A stretch of 64,000 nucleotides of DNA from Calliphora vicina (Eukaryota; Arthropoda; Insecta; Diptera; Calliphoridae): positions 24,493,701 to 24,557,700 of the forward strand of contig NC_088783.1 in the NCBI RefSeq assembly GCF_958450345.1, given 5' to 3'. The stretch's first letter is position 1. Each line of letters begins with the position of its first letter. The notes beneath the pieces are model-generated. The model made no database searches. It was given only the letters and a program-made list of their open reading frames with translations, and was not told where the DNA came from. A program made the position numbers and the translations under genes. Shown piece after piece: positions 36,433 through 49,022 of the stretch.

Positions 36433-37568
36433 CAACATGTTACTATACCGATCGGCTCAGAATATTTTCTGATAAAATTTCGCACATGCATTATCTTCGG
36501 CTCAAAGAAAAACTCTATTGAAACTGCTAAAAATCGGTCCATTATTTCACCTAGCCACCATACAAATGTCCTCCCGAAATAGAGTCATAATACCACAAGG
36601 CAACAAAATCGAAAAAATTTCAGCGGCTTTTTTAACTACTACACAATTTTGATGTATTGTGGTTCCAGTAGTACAAATATGGTAAAAATTCTATAGAGAG
36701 GTTTTGTTTTAAAAAAATTTTGAAGTAAAATTATAAAATTTTTTAGATGTTTCTCCACATAATTAATAATAACTCAAAAAGCGTTAGTCCTATGTTATTG
36801 AAGTAAACTTAGAAAAATTCAGATTTACATAACCTTTAATCCGTTTATACTTTACGTTACAATCGGATCAGTAGTTTCGGAGTTACAATATCAAATTGAA
36901 GCAAAAAATATATTTTTTACTTGAAAATAGCTAATTTTTTTGTTTTAAAAAACTCATGAAAAATCGAAAATTGTTCAGATTTATTACTTTATCACAAAGC
37001 CACATGTAATAGGAATAAAATATCGACCAAAAATATCGATTAATTCCTTTTGAATTTATTTACAATTAAGTGCATTTGCTCATTTTCGCCTATTGAAACT
37101 GGCTGAAATCGTTCCATTATTTCACCTAGCCCCCATACAAATGTCCTTCCGAAATTGGACTTTATAGGTCATAAATGTTTAATTTATATATGTATCTCCA
37201 CAACTTCCGCTCCAAATAACTTTTATATATATGAAATTCATGTCACCAAATTTTGTTACGATCGGTCCATAATTAGTCATAGCTCCCATATAGACCCGCT
37301 TCCGAAAATCACTTTAACGTGCATAAATCGCTTAAAAATGTTGGTATACTCACAAAATTCAACATAGTAAACTTTCATATAGACATAAATCACAGGACCT
37401 AATTTCATGGTGATCGGTCCATAATTGGTCATATATGTAAGGCCCACTTCCGAAAATCACTCAAAAATATAAATTATTGAAATTTTAAAAGATAAATGTT
37501 TTTGCTCTTTTACTTAGTGTAGGGTATTATATGGTCGGGCTTGACCGACCATACTTTCTTACTTGTTT
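36433..37568 (+). repeat. Family A copy interrupted by family B
   Basis: The left part (36433-36600) has TACCGATCGGCTCAGAAT and CGGTCCATTATTTCACCTAG. The right part (37084-37568) restarts at CTATTGAAACTGGCTGAAAT and runs to GTGTAGGGTATTATATGGTC and CTTACTTGTTT. The middle is a reversed family B fragment. Part of family A is represented on both sides, so the event involved a rearrangement or two adjacent copies and not a simple insertion. Confidence 0.78.
36601..37083 (-). repeat. Family B, copy 3 (partial, nested)
   Basis: Reverse orientation from CAACAAAATCGAAAAAAT to AATTAAGTGCATTTGCTCAT. It contains AGTAGTTTCGGAGTTACAAT and ACATGTAATAGGAATAAAAT, as in copies 1 and 2, but only one internal module. 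Confidence 0.8.
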
Positions 37569-40500
37569 AGATTTTATATTTAAACATCAATGGGTAAATG
37601 AGACAAAAACTATTTTTAATTGGATTTTTTAAACAATTTATTTTTAAAATTTTTTTAAAACTAAATATTGAAAATATCCAAAACACGAAACTTCATGTAA
37701 AATGTACAACTGGTAAACGTTATCGGATTTTGGTAAAATTTTCAGCAATTGGTTTTTAGACGATGGAGAACAATTTTAGACCTTGCAAAAAATGCAAAAT
37801 AAGGGCAACATTTATGTATAACTTTAATTAGACCTGAGTGAAAATATTTTTTTTAAATTAAAGTTGAGAAATTACTAACCTAAATATTTATAATTTGTTA
37901 GGAGCACCAAGTCCTTAATCAAGATTTTGGAGTTATTTTCAAAACATTTCAAAAATATTTATATAACCAACTTAGAAATCGGTGAAAACTTTGAATTGCT
38001 TGCATATGTCAAGATTTTACTGTGGAAACATGTCTAGCGTTAGCAATCAAATTTCGAAGTTACCTTTTTCTTAACACAATAATCGCCTTTTATGTTAAAA
38101 TAATTTGGTTTTGTAACTTTAACATCATTTCAGTCTCACTTTCCATTTTCGAACACATACATCGTAGATTTGTAAACAAAATATCAAGGGTAACCAAAAG
38201 GATCATCATGAAAACAAAAAGAAGAGTTTTTCTCTAAAAGCAGGCTTTTCTCCAAAACATAAATACATATAAAAAGAAAACCTACAAACATAGTATGTGT
38301 AAATGTTTTTGCAAGTACAATACTCAAAGAGCCATAAGATTTTCATAAGTTGATTGCTGTAAAGACTAAAACAAAAAAAAGATACAAAACCTAAACTCTA
38401 ATGTGTGAATAAATATACATACATTCATCTAAATACAAAAATACACATGTGTATGGGTGGTCAGGCTTAAATTTAATTGAAGTTTTAAGGTGATTTATGT
38501 TTACATTTGTTAATCCATCCTAGGAAAGGTGTAACATTTAGTTGTTCATACGTACGCACAAACATGTTCTTGAGTCCTTTTGCATTTTGCTGAAAACCAT
38601 TTCACATTGTTTGAGGATTTTCTAAAGGCTTTAATTGTTGGATTTTAGTAAATTAAGGTTTCCATTTTCCAAAAAGTTTACCAGCATTTAAGCAAGAGAA
38701 TGGCCATTGTTCATATTGTTGTATTTATTGGTAGTGTAAAGGAGGATGATAACTTATGGGTTCTTCTTCATTGTGAAATTGTATTTTGAATACGTATTAT
38801 GTTGTAATACTTTTAAATTGTGTAAATGTTACTTTTTATGGGATAAAATAACAATACTAAAAGTTATTATGACATGGAATTTGCTTAATATAAGTTATTT
38901 AAATAAAGTGATATAACATTATAAGGCGATTTGGTTTGCAAACTTTTTTGGCATCAAAATCTATGTAAAGAAAATGCTTTAATTTTAAAGGAAATTGTGA
39001 AATTTATTTAAATAAGTGTGTAACAGAATCTGATTCTATTTGATATTTCTTAATTCATTTTGAATTTCCCTTTTATAACGTGTAAAACACTGAATTTACA
39101 TATCAATGATAAGCATAAGAATTTGAGTATTCTTGACCGGAAACTCAACCTTAAACTCTAAGTAGTTTTTTCGAAATCGATTAAAACATTAATATTTAAA
39201 TAAAAGTGGTTAAATAAAATGATATTTGTTTTTAAGTTAGTTTGAAAAGACAACGGGAAATAATAAAATTATGAACAAGTTTTTTGTTTACATTGAAATT
39301 TTATTAATGAAGTTTGAAACTAATCATTCGATCTTACATTTAAATAATGATTATTCTTTGAATTAGATAAAATTAAAATATAATCAAAAGGAAATGGTAA
39401 ATAATTTAAAAATATATTTAAAAAATTTATTAAATTTTAATTTTGTTAATAATAAGAAAATACTTTTCCGTTTAAATAGCAATAACAACACGGTGCTACG
39501 ATGGAAAAAAACTTTGAAAACGGCCTAGCGTGGGTTATAGGTCTTGCTAAGTACACTACAAATTGTCTCTAAAAATTTCAGAAACACCCTCAAATTCAGA
39601 AGTTATTCTGAAAAAACCGTTTTCAGTGATGTTCGTCGACTTATCGACCTGCAGCTTAGTCAGTTTTTGTTCGACTTTAAATTTTTTAACGGGTTTGGAA
39701 AGAAAACTGAATACGCTTTAAAATGACGTGCATTTTTTGATATATTTTTAAGTTATAAATATTGTTTTTGTTAAGAATATCTAAAAGAAAATCAAAATGT
39801 ATCAACTTTTTGATTTTAGTCGCTTTTCATTGCTTATTTTGATATGAAAGTTTATAAAAATTTATACTAACATATATAGAAAATTTAGTTCTGAACAAAA
39901 CATGGTTTTAGTTATTCAAATGGGATGAAAATTCTAAAAGTTATTACACTTTTAATTAACACCATTTTTAGTATTTTCTCCCCCAGCGCATATAAATATA
40001 AATAAACAAAAAACTGTAGAAAAAAAATATTTGTAATATTTTGAATTTAACAGGTAAATTTTTTTTAATTTTAACTAACACGCGAACATAGCTTGAATTA
40101 AATTATTTTTCTTAGATCCAATATAACCAACAACCTACCTAAAATGTTGGCTGGTTTATGATTTATATAAAAAAATTATTAGAAAAACTCTCATTGTAAA
40201 ACTAACATTGTGCATGTAATGCAAACACATACTAATTCAATTTCTATATAAAAAAATTAATACAAAACAAATAAGAAAAAATGTGTTGTTTTTAATTTGC
40301 CACTTTTGTTTAAGTCATTAATTGAACATGAAACACTCTCTCTTTCCCTTGTAGTTAAGCATGTAACCAAAACTGACCTCCTGGGATGACCTAACGTTCC
40401 ATCTTTGTTAATGTGATGATGTAGTGGATATAATGCGTGGGACCCACTCTGACAAGCTGACTGCCCATTAAAATAAACTAATAATAAAACTGAGTTCCCC

Positions 40501-41620
40501 CTCTTACACACAACCAAGCAACAAATGAAAACACGATTTTGAATTTTATTTTAATAAAAGTGATAAAAAAGCCAAAAAAAAACTACAAGTATTGACACAA
40601 TAAAATTGTATAAAAAAACAGTTTATTTGTAAAATAATTGGTGTGTCTGTCAGTCAGTCTATTCATTTGTTTATTTATTTGCCTTTGTATGTGGATGTAT
40701 GTATGTATTTTTCTTTTTGTATGTTTGATTATTTGTGCTTTTATTTGATTGTTTTCTCAAATTATTTGTATTTTGATTAATTGATTAGTGTGGAACTTTT
40801 GCCTAATTTAACAATTTCAAATAAATTCATTAACACACATACACAAATGCTCACTTAAATACACAATCAAATTAATACTATAGTTACATCCATCCATACG
40901 AAAAAAGCACAAGTCGTCAGTCACTCAGTCATTTATTCATTCATTCGTATGTCTGTCCGTCCCTCTGTTCATTCATTCATTTATTTATCTGTATAGTTGT
41001 TGTGATTGGGCATGGAATGGATTGGAGTGGAGTAGCCGTGGCAGCAATACGAAGAAGAAGATAAATTAATTTACAATGTGGTAAAAATGGGCGTTAGTAA
41101 TGCTTTTTTCGGCGTTTTCTTTTCTACATTGTGTCCGTCTGTCTTTGCTTTAAAAGCGTGGTTGTGCACAAGAATTCAACAAGTTTTTTTCGTCTTCTTC
41201 CTTCTTTGTAAATATTCAAATTGGCTGTTAAAATATCTCCTCCTCTTCGGCGGCTTCATCACCAACTTAGTCTGTATGTCTGTCTGTCTAGTATTAATTT
41301 TTAAAAGCAGTTTTTTTGTATTTATCATCACATTCATGCTAAATTGCTGTCATAACAAACTTCCCACTAGACTACATATTTTTGGTTGTGTTGACTATTT
41401 GACAAAAATTTTTGTTACAATACTAAATTAATGTTTAGCAATTAACTTAAATTTCAAATTTTAATTTATGTGTAATTTAGGATAAAAATGTTTGTAATAC
41501 TTTTGCATGACAGCCTAAAGGAATTGAAAAGAAAATATTTTAAATAGAGTTTACGAAAAATGTGCTGCTTAAATTGTACAGTTTTTTCAGCATAAACTGA
41601 TGTAAATTTTTATTATTTTT
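37569..41620. other. Longest unique-looking stretch, no gene seen
   Basis: About 4 kb without a recognised repeat family or gene. ATTC/ATTT microsatellites occur near 40935-40990 and GTAT repeats near 40690-40720. A slightly GC-richer island near 39490-39730 (GTGCTACGATGG, TCGTCGACTTATCGACCTGC) gives a 60-codon frame that I do not recognise. Confidence 0.5.
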
Positions 41621-41651
41621 AACAAGTAAGAAAGTATTGTGTGTCAAACCC
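41621..41651. repeat. Family A terminus remnant
   Basis: AACAAGTAAGAAAGTATTGT followed by GTCAAACCCA matches the reversed 3' end of family A (AACAAGTAAGAAAGTATGGTCGGTCAAGCCCG is its usual form). The family then stops abruptly at the perfect hairpin that follows. Confidence 0.6.
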
Positions 41652-41753
41652 AGCTGTTACTGTGTACGTTAAAGGTTAAAGAGAATTTCGGAAATGGATT
41701 TTTTATGGAATAATCCAAATTCTCTTTAACCTTTAACGTACACAGTAACAGCT
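41652..41753. repeat. Perfect 37-bp-arm inverted repeat (102-nt hairpin)
   Basis: The arms 41652-41688 and 41717-41753 are exact reverse complements (outermost AGCTGTTACTGTGTACG), with a 28-nt loop. No mismatch is seen, unlike the decayed repeats around it. It may be a recent template-switch palindrome or a hairpin RNA precursor. There is no evidence of transcription in the sequence. Confidence 0.9.
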
Positions 41754-41825
41754 ATGTATATTATTTAGTGTATCGAAGTATTTTTCGAAATCAATAAAGC
41801 ACATGTACAAAGCAGTCCTCCACTC

Positions 41826-41956
41826 CACTAATTGCTCAACGATAATGCACAGGGTGTTGAACTTCTAGCTCTAAAGCATGCTTGCTCTTGCCTTAGGTTA
41901 GGTACTAGACAGTCTGACAGCCTATTGTTGATAAGAGTTATTCCTCTCCAGTTCAA
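41826..41956 (-). pseudogene. Non-LTR retrotransposon reverse transcriptase scrap
   Basis: Minus-strand translation NWRGITLINNRLSDCLVP followed by NLRQEQACFRARSS fits two reverse-transcriptase blocks of LINE elements (NWRGITLL..., and LRxEQAGFRxGRS). The roughly 40 residues normally between them are reduced, so the copy is internally deleted. Only about 130 bp survive, and clade assignment is not possible. Confidence 0.72.
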
Positions 41957-42239
41957 GCACTGCGATATGTAACGGAACCTTCCACTTATGTTTATTAGGC
42001 ACTTTTCAGATTCTTATTGTACTCGTGATAATATGTGCTTAATTTTATATTCCTACGAACAATCATTTATAATTAAAAATAAGGTCACCATTTTTTATCA
42101 TTAGAAAGAAAAAAACTTTAAATTAATTTCCTTTTTTCCTGAATCTCACTTTACGCAGAAGCATACCTCCTAAATTTCATTAAAAAAATATTTCAAAATT
42201 ACCAATAGATGAAAAGAGTACTAATTTTCTGTATTTCCC

Positions 42240-42533
42240 TCGATCACCTGTTAAGTTTGATTTTTAAACGTATCCTAATTTTAACGGTATTCTACGAAGA
42301 CAAAAACTCATATAAAAGTAAATATGGATATACTTATTTTAAGTAAAATTTTTTTTTAAAAAAACTGAAAAAAATTATTTTTTTCCCCTTGTAAATGCAT
42401 CTCAAAATTTCGGAGGGCTTGCTTCTTAACCCAACCGATTTATCTAAAATTTTTTCAGGATGATTTTTTTTACTAATGTTCACCAAACTGGGGGGTGAAA
42501 ATCCCACTTTCGTTAAATAAGTGCCACCCTAGT
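42240..42533 (-). repeat. Family I fragment
   Basis: Reversed landmarks are ATATGAGTTTTTGTCTTCGT, AAATTTTGAGATGCATTTAC and AAATCATCCTGAAAAAATTT, which in the same order occur at 58640-59060 (plus) and in part near 62020-62095 (minus). Confidence 0.7.
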
Positions 42534-42885
42534 CTAACACCCACCTTAAAGTGTACCTATCGACTCAGAGTTACTTTCTGGCTGACTGACTAGCTGCTTG
42601 ACAGACTGGTTGGCTGGCTGTCCATGTAAACCGCAATTTTTAAAATATTTCGATTAACGGTCCATTTTGGATAACAAATGTTTAATTCATACACAAAAAC
42701 CCTCCAAATAAGTTTTTTATATACGGAAGTCATGCTACCTAATTTTATGATGTTGGTCTATAATTATTCATAGCTTCGATATATGGCCCACTTCTTCAAA
42801 TCACTTTAACGATCATAAATCTCTTAAAAATTTTGGAATCGAAATATTATTTAACAAAAATAAGTTTCATATATGGGGGATTTTT
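42534..42885 (+). repeat. Family A, strongly diverged copy
   Basis: The order of TAGTCTAACACCCACCTTAA, TATCGACTCAGAGTTACTTT, GGCTGTCCATGTAAACC, AACAAATGTTTAATTCATA, CCAAATAAGTTTTTTATATA and ATTATTCATAGCTTCGATAT follows the family A consensus. The 3' hairpin end is absent. Confidence 0.75.
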
Positions 42886-42934
42886 CAACAAGATCGGTCA
42901 AGAACTCTCTGCGTTAGAGTGGATCAAAATTCGG

Positions 42935-43260
42935 CATTTTGGCCAAGCAGGTGTTTTCCTCAAAAGAAAGATTAGGTCATTTTCTTGAAGAGCTTTTTGG
43001 TCGCTTATTGGGATGCGAGTTTGTGACACAACCATACAATTTTTGACTTTTTTTACAAAATCAAAAACTTTGTTTTCAAAATGGATCCTGTTTTATTTTG
43101 TTTTTTTACTCAATAGAAAGCTTAGGTTTTTTTTTAAGATAATAAATGTTTTGAAACTCAAGAATACAATTCGTGATTTTTTTCTTCAAAATCAAAAACA
43201 TTTTTGACTTTTTTTTTAAAATGGGCCCTTTTTCTATTTTTTTTTGTTAAAAAGAAAAAT
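42935..43260. repeat. Family C units in reverse orientation
   Basis: About two units of the 180-bp repeat of 8796-9600 in reverse complement: TTCTTGAAGAGCTTTTTGGT, CGCTTATTGGGATGCGAGT, AATAGAAAGCTTAGG and TTTGAAACTCAAGAATACAA are recognisable. Confidence 0.75.
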
Positions 43261-44970
43261 GCTTTTGCTCATTAACTCAGTGTACGCTGTACGATGATGA
43301 ATATGTTAGTCATAGTCAAGCTTTCCTTTAGTTACAAGAATATTTAAAGATTTGCTGATGGTGGTTTTGTTGATACTATTCACCTGCATAAAATTGGGAC
43401 ACTTTTTCAAAAGTCAACAATCACTTAATCCAATAATATTGATATCTCTGTCGCTAGACTTGATCTATGTATATTTAAATGTTACCTTTTGTATAAAAAA
43501 CTAATATTCGATTTTAGAACTTTAAACTTTTGCTTTTACATATCAGCTATAATCACTCAATAAAAATGTTTACTAACAACAATGAAAATTATATGAATTG
43601 CTGAGAACCAGATTTAGTGATTATAGAAATATTATTATTAACAAACCAAATAAATAAATCAATTGTTTTTATCCAACAATTATTACAATACATCATAAAA
43701 TGTATTACAAAGATAATCCGCTACTGGTTTCTTCAGCTTTTTATTTATTGTTTTTTATAACTAAGACTTAGATAAAGATTTCATAAACCCATAAAATCCT
43801 ATTTAAAAAATAGACTCGTAAAAAATTAACAAAATAAAAGAAATCAAAGATTTCTTACACAATATCAGTATTACCATATCTATTGTTAAAGTTTTTTTTT
43901 GATTTTATTATTATTTTTTGTTTTTGTTTTTGTTTTTTTTTAATTTATAAAAAGGATATCTTAGTTATTTTCACTTTTCATAAACCATGCAACCAACACA
44001 ACACACATTTGTTTGGCGTTTGATTTCATTTTATTACATTTAAATTTACAGATTTTTATTGTTTTTCTATTTGGAGTTGTTTTTTACCATTTGAATAGAA
44101 AAAATCGTTAAAAATTTATTACCTCAGTGGGGTCATAAATATTGACTGCAAGCAAATGTGGTGACATCGTAGAACACTGACTGACTCCTCGTTGTTTGAA
44201 TACAATATTTTTATTTTAATATTTTATTTTGTTTTCTTTCTATTTTTTTAAAGCTTAAAACAATAATAAAATAAAATATATAGATTTCTGTATATGTATT
44301 GTACTATATGCAGTTATTTATACAGATATTTATTTCCATTTTATTTTATGATATCTTGATAATTTATAGCTTTTAAATTGTCCCTTTGTATTTTAAGTAT
44401 AAATATTTTTCTATATTTGGAAGGTGTTTTGGGCCATAAAAAAATCTTTACCACTTGGCTGCGGTTCCGTTCGCTAGTACGTATGTATGTAGATTATTGT
44501 CTGCATAAATATTTTCCTTTAATAGACTTTTACTAACTGTGCATTGGCTAGGCGAATGAATGAATTAAAGCATGAATATATTTCTTTAAATATTAAAACA
44601 AGTGTCAAATACTAAAACGGTCTAAGAATGAAATGTAACAATGGCTATTTGTTTTATAGACTTTTCAAACAAATGAATAAAATAAAATAATCGTAAAATA
44701 TTAATTTTTGTCCATAACGTTTGTTTGCTCTCAAGAGGGGCTATAAAAAAATTATGTATTTTTTTAATATATTTTCATTTTGAGTTTTAGGATAATAGCA
44801 ATTCTAATTTATGCACTTTCAAAAATTTAGTGTCAAAGTTGTTTAAAAAAAATATGAAATGAATACAAATTTATAATATTTTTTTATAGAGATCATGACA
44901 TAAACCCGTAAAATCTCCCCACTGATCTTTAAATTTACTGGCTCTCAAATAACAAATAATTTCAAAGTTT
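43261..44970. other. Non-coding AT-rich DNA
   Basis: No gene or repeat family is recognised. There are poly-T runs near 43890-43935. Confidence 0.55.
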
Positions 44971-45589
44971 TTTTGTACCCTACATCACCATAGTGGGGAA
45001 AGTATTATGCGTTTGTGCAGATGTTTGTAACGCCCAAAAATATTAGTCTAACACCCACCGTAAAGGATACCGATCGTCTCAGAATCACTTTTTGAGTCGA
45101 TTAAATAATGTCCGTCCGTCTGGCTGTCCATATTAAGCTTGCGCAAAGTACATGTCGCAATTTTAAAGATAATTCGATAAAATTTTGTACATATAGTTTT
45201 TTCGAACCAAAGACAAAGTCTATTGAAACTGGCTGTAATCGGATCATTATTGCACCTAGTCGCCATACAAATATCCACCCGAAATTGGACTTTATCGGTA
45301 ATAAATGTTTAATTCATAATTCACAAATTTCGCTCCAAATAAGGTCACCTAAATTTATAATGATCGGTCCCTAATTAGTAGCGTATTCATTCGACTAATG
45401 ATCGTTCGATTAATCGAATAATTTCTTACGAATTATTCGAACAATTTAAAAATGGCCATTTTCGAATAACGAATAATGCGAACAATTTTAGGTAGAATAA
45501 TCGAATAAAACGAATAAATGTTAAATTCCAAATTTAAATAAGTAATAATGACTCACAAAAATTATATTGTTTCTGAAATTCAACAAATA

Positions 45590-46545
45590 ACTAAAGACAA
45601 AGGGACTTTCGGTCACTGTAGATGAGTGTTCCGATAGCTCCTTCTATAAATATATAAATATTACTGCAAGAAGTTACAATTCTAAAAACAAATATTTCAA
45701 AATTTTTAACTTAGGACTTGAACCAATGAAAATAAAAGGTACGGAATAAAATATTTGTTATTTAGCTGGCGAAATATTTGAAAAATCGCAATTAATAATC
45801 AAAATATTAGCTTAGATTAATGTGGATTTGAATGTGATGGAGAATGTGACTTTGAAACGGTCGTCGAAAGTGATATTGAGGATGACATTTATAATGATTA
45901 CATTGAAATAGATGAAGGCCATGATCTTAAAATATATGTATATAAGTGATGTTATTAACCGCGTACGTAAGTGTTTCAAAATATTTAATAAATCGAATGA
46001 TAACCACAATATTGCAAACTAAAGTTTTGTTGCAAGAAAAGCATGGAGTTCGTCTTATAGTTGAACATTTTTGCCTAACATGGTAATAAACTTGTTGATT
46101 ATTTGTAAATGAGTCAACCATGCACTGCCTGACTTCAAATTAGCCACGTTCACTGACAATGATATCAAACTATGGACAGATTCCCTTTATCATGTAATTC
46201 CCCAAGACCACTTTATTAAGCAAAGATTCGGCAACGATGATAGAATCGATGTTATAAATAATTTAGAAACATTGAATAATTAATTTACTAAAGAATTAGT
46301 TACTCAATTTAAAACCCGAATTAATGAACGACATAACAAAGTTCTTAATATGTTTATATTGTATTTGAATTCGGGATCATGTCCAACTAGCTCAAATTTT
46401 TTAAAGCATAGCTCCAAAATGGAAACTAAAGGGTTTGCTTGTCAATTGTTTTGTAGATTGTTCGGTAGTTAATCTGATTAGAATATTTCTGTTGAAAATT
46501 TAATGATGGACTTTGTTTTCGAATGTTTTTTAACATTATCAATAC
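45590..46545 (+). pseudogene. hAT transposase relic
   Basis: The clearest block is KGLSVTVDECSDSSFYKYIN followed by ITARSYNSKNKYFKIFNLGL (45598-45740), the catalytic RNase-H-like core start with VTVDECS as in hAT transposases. Further plus-strand blocks are weak: LVTQFKTRINERHNKVLNMF near 46300-46350 and SVENLMMDFVFEC near 46485-46530. There are stops between blocks, and no intact C-terminal dimerisation domain was read. Confidence 0.78.
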
Positions 46546-46598
46546 TTGAGTTGTTAACTTCAACGTAATTTTTTGTTATTCTTTAACAATAACATATT

Positions 46599-47172
46599 AA
46601 GGGTACTCATTTAAACGCTTAAGTTTCCCATTTGTGCAAATGGGCAAATTTGCGCGACATGTTTCATGAACCCACCTTTTCAATTTTTTGCAAGTTTATA
46701 CAAAAAATTTATATTTGTCAAATAAAAATACATAAATTCAACAAAAGCTTTAATAATTTTTTTCAAATTATATAAATTTTAATTTTAAAATGTTGAATGA
46801 AAGTTAAATCTTTGGAACAAACGGTGGTATTCATAGTTTGGAGGACTTTGTTTATGTTCTAGCTGTTGGTTAATGTTTTCATACACAATGTTATTTAATA
46901 CAATCATTCTGTTCCAAAGTTACATAATTTTCACATGCACAAAATTTTTATATTTTATTTGATTTTTATTTCTTATAAATAAAAGTAAACAAAAGCAGCT
47001 GATTCATCAAATGCAGAATAAATTCAAGTTTGCGAGTCTAAATTGTCGCGCAAACTTATCGGAGTTGTGCAAACGAATTTCAATACATTTTTTGACATTT
47101 CATTTGCGAGAGTGTAAAAATGCACAGATTGCACAGTTTGCGAGGCTTTTAAGCGTTTACATGAGGACCCTT
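46599..47172. mobile_element. MITE nested inside the hAT element
   Basis: The termini AAGGGTACTCATTTAAACGC and, from the right, AAGGGTCCTCATGTAAACGC are inverted repeats of about 25 bp. The flanks are ATT on both sides if the ends are set there; a one-base shift would make the target TTA on one side, so the superfamily is left open. Interior phrases such as GGCAAATTTGCGCGAC and TTGTCGCGCAAACTT form a further internal inverted pair. No coding potential. Confidence 0.8.
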
Positions 47173-47639
47173 ATTAACAAACCGAATTCAAAACTTCAGT
47201 CTTTACTTTTAAAAAAAAAAATAAATTATTCGAATAATTCTATTAATTTTAAACGTGTGATCGAATTAGTCGAACAAGTTAAAATCTCTTATTCGAATTA
47301 TTCGTTTTATTCGAACAAGAGAAAAATCGAATAATTCGAATACCCTACTAATTAGTCATAGTTTCCATATAACGCCTGCTTCCGAAAATCACTCTAACGA
47401 GCATAAATCTCTTAAAAATGTTGGTATACACATAAAATTCAACAGAAATAACTTTCATTTAGTCTTAAATCACATGAACTGATTTCAGGGCGATCGGTCC
47501 ATAGTTAGCCATAGCTCTCATATAAGGCTTCTGAAAATCATTCACGAAAATAAATTATTGAAATTTTAAGAGAAAAATTATTATTGTAGGGTATTATATG
47601 TTCGGGCTTGACCGACCATACTTTCTTACTTGTTTTTTG

Positions 47640-49020
47640 TATCCAAATGTGGTTTTACTGTAGTATTTAAGTACTCTAATCATATAAATATTAACAAAGA
47701 TTAAAGAATTTTTATTACCATTAGCACATCTGAGGTTTTTTTTAAAACCATGAATGAAAGAAAAAAACTAATTATCAAGATTTGATTCTATATAAATATT
47801 TGCATTTAACACCTCGATAAAGTACCGAAACAAAGTGTTTTTACCATGAAATCATTGTTCAAATACAACACATATTTTATGCGCACCTTAACAGTGTCTT
47901 TAATTCGAAATCTTTATTTGAAGTTTACACCTCTTGCTCTCTAAATAATATTATCTTAGGATCAAAAAAACAAATAAATGTAAATATAGGAAGAAGCAAA
48001 AAAAAAAAATAGAAAAAATATAGAAATATTTAAAAAAAAAAAAAAAATATATGACAGAGATAAAAATCACTTGTTGTGCTTAAATGTACAAGTATGCAGT
48101 TGTAAATTAGATAGTAAAAAAAACCTCAGATGCATTTATTTTATTGTATATCAGAGGGGAAATCTATGTACACACGAGTGAGTGAGTACTCGTACAAAAG
48201 GTAGAAATAAATAATAATAAAATTATAATAAATCATGTTGGTTTTGAAAAAATCACGTACAAAACCCTAATATTAAACGTAAACGTCCGTCATCGTCATC
48301 ATCACCATCACTAGCGGCATTTAAAACATCCACAGCAGCGACACATATCCACAAACACACACAGGTACAAACATACATACTTCTGTACTTGTTCAACTGA
48401 CTGACACTTTGTGAAAGAATGAAAACATTCGTACACATACACAACGTGGGGTCCTGTCAGTTAGTGTCAGCGTAAATAGTTGTGTGGCATTCGTAAGAGG
48501 ATACAATTTGTTGTTGTTGCAAGTTCCTATTTTTAACCTACCAGGTTGTTGTACCTGTTTAGAAAATTAAAACTACACACACGCACGCTCCCTTATAAAG
48601 ATTTAATAGAATTTTTAGATAAATGGCAATAGAAACAATTAATCTGTATATACTTTATGAAACATAAATAATAATTAAAATTATAAAAAAATGTGAAATA
48701 AAAACGTCATAATATTTATCATTGAGGATTAGCTTCAGGCTCCTGCATGGCAAACCATTACACATACACAATAACGCAGCAGTGAGCGACGACCACACAT
48801 TATCGTACTCTTTCAATAATGAACTGAATTCTAAGGAAGGAATTGAAACAGGAAGGGAATTGTAATACACTGGTATTTATAGCATGTCATGGACTTAATG
48901 TAAAAAGAATGTATCTGCACATTTTTTAATTACGAAAACTATTTAAGGATTTAACTGAACCTCTTACTATATAAAATAATCACTTTTGTTATATAAAATA
49001 ATCCAGTTATTTTATATACA
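47640..49020. other. Non-coding AT-rich DNA
   Basis: No gene is recognised. There are A-runs near 48000-48050, CGTCATCGTCATCATCACC triplet-like sequence near 48288-48312 and CACACACAGG near 48355. The minus-strand frame at 48253-48444 is built on these tracts. Confidence 0.5.
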
Positions 49021-49022
49021 GA

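Larger units (their letters stand above)
45379..47347 (+). mobile_element. hAT element with 8-bp duplication CTAATTAG
   Basis: Exact CTAATTAG flanks at 45371-45378 and 47348-47355. The termini TAGCGTATTCATTCG and, read inward from the right, TAGGGTATTCGAATTATTCG are followed by many ATTCGAATAA-type subterminal motifs. At 1969 bp including a nested MITE it carries decayed transposase on the plus strand, so it is an old autonomous-type copy that is now dead. The subterminal motifs differ from those of the hAT at 22242, so they are separate families. Confidence 0.92.
44975..47634 (+). repeat. Family A copy split by a hAT element
   Basis: The left part 44975-45378 starts GTACCCTACATCACCATAGT and GTATTATGCGTTTGTGCAG. 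The right part 47348-47634 resumes at TAATTAGTCATAG and ends GGGTATTATATGTTCGGGCT, the hairpin and CTTACTTGTTTT. Without the insertion the copy is about 690 bp, the best view of full family A length in this window. Confidence 0.88.

Noticed and set aside
48253..48444. Minus-strand frame with an Asp-rich stretch
   Set aside because: The Asp run is made by a TCATCG/TCATCA triplet tract and the rest by CACACA-type repeats.
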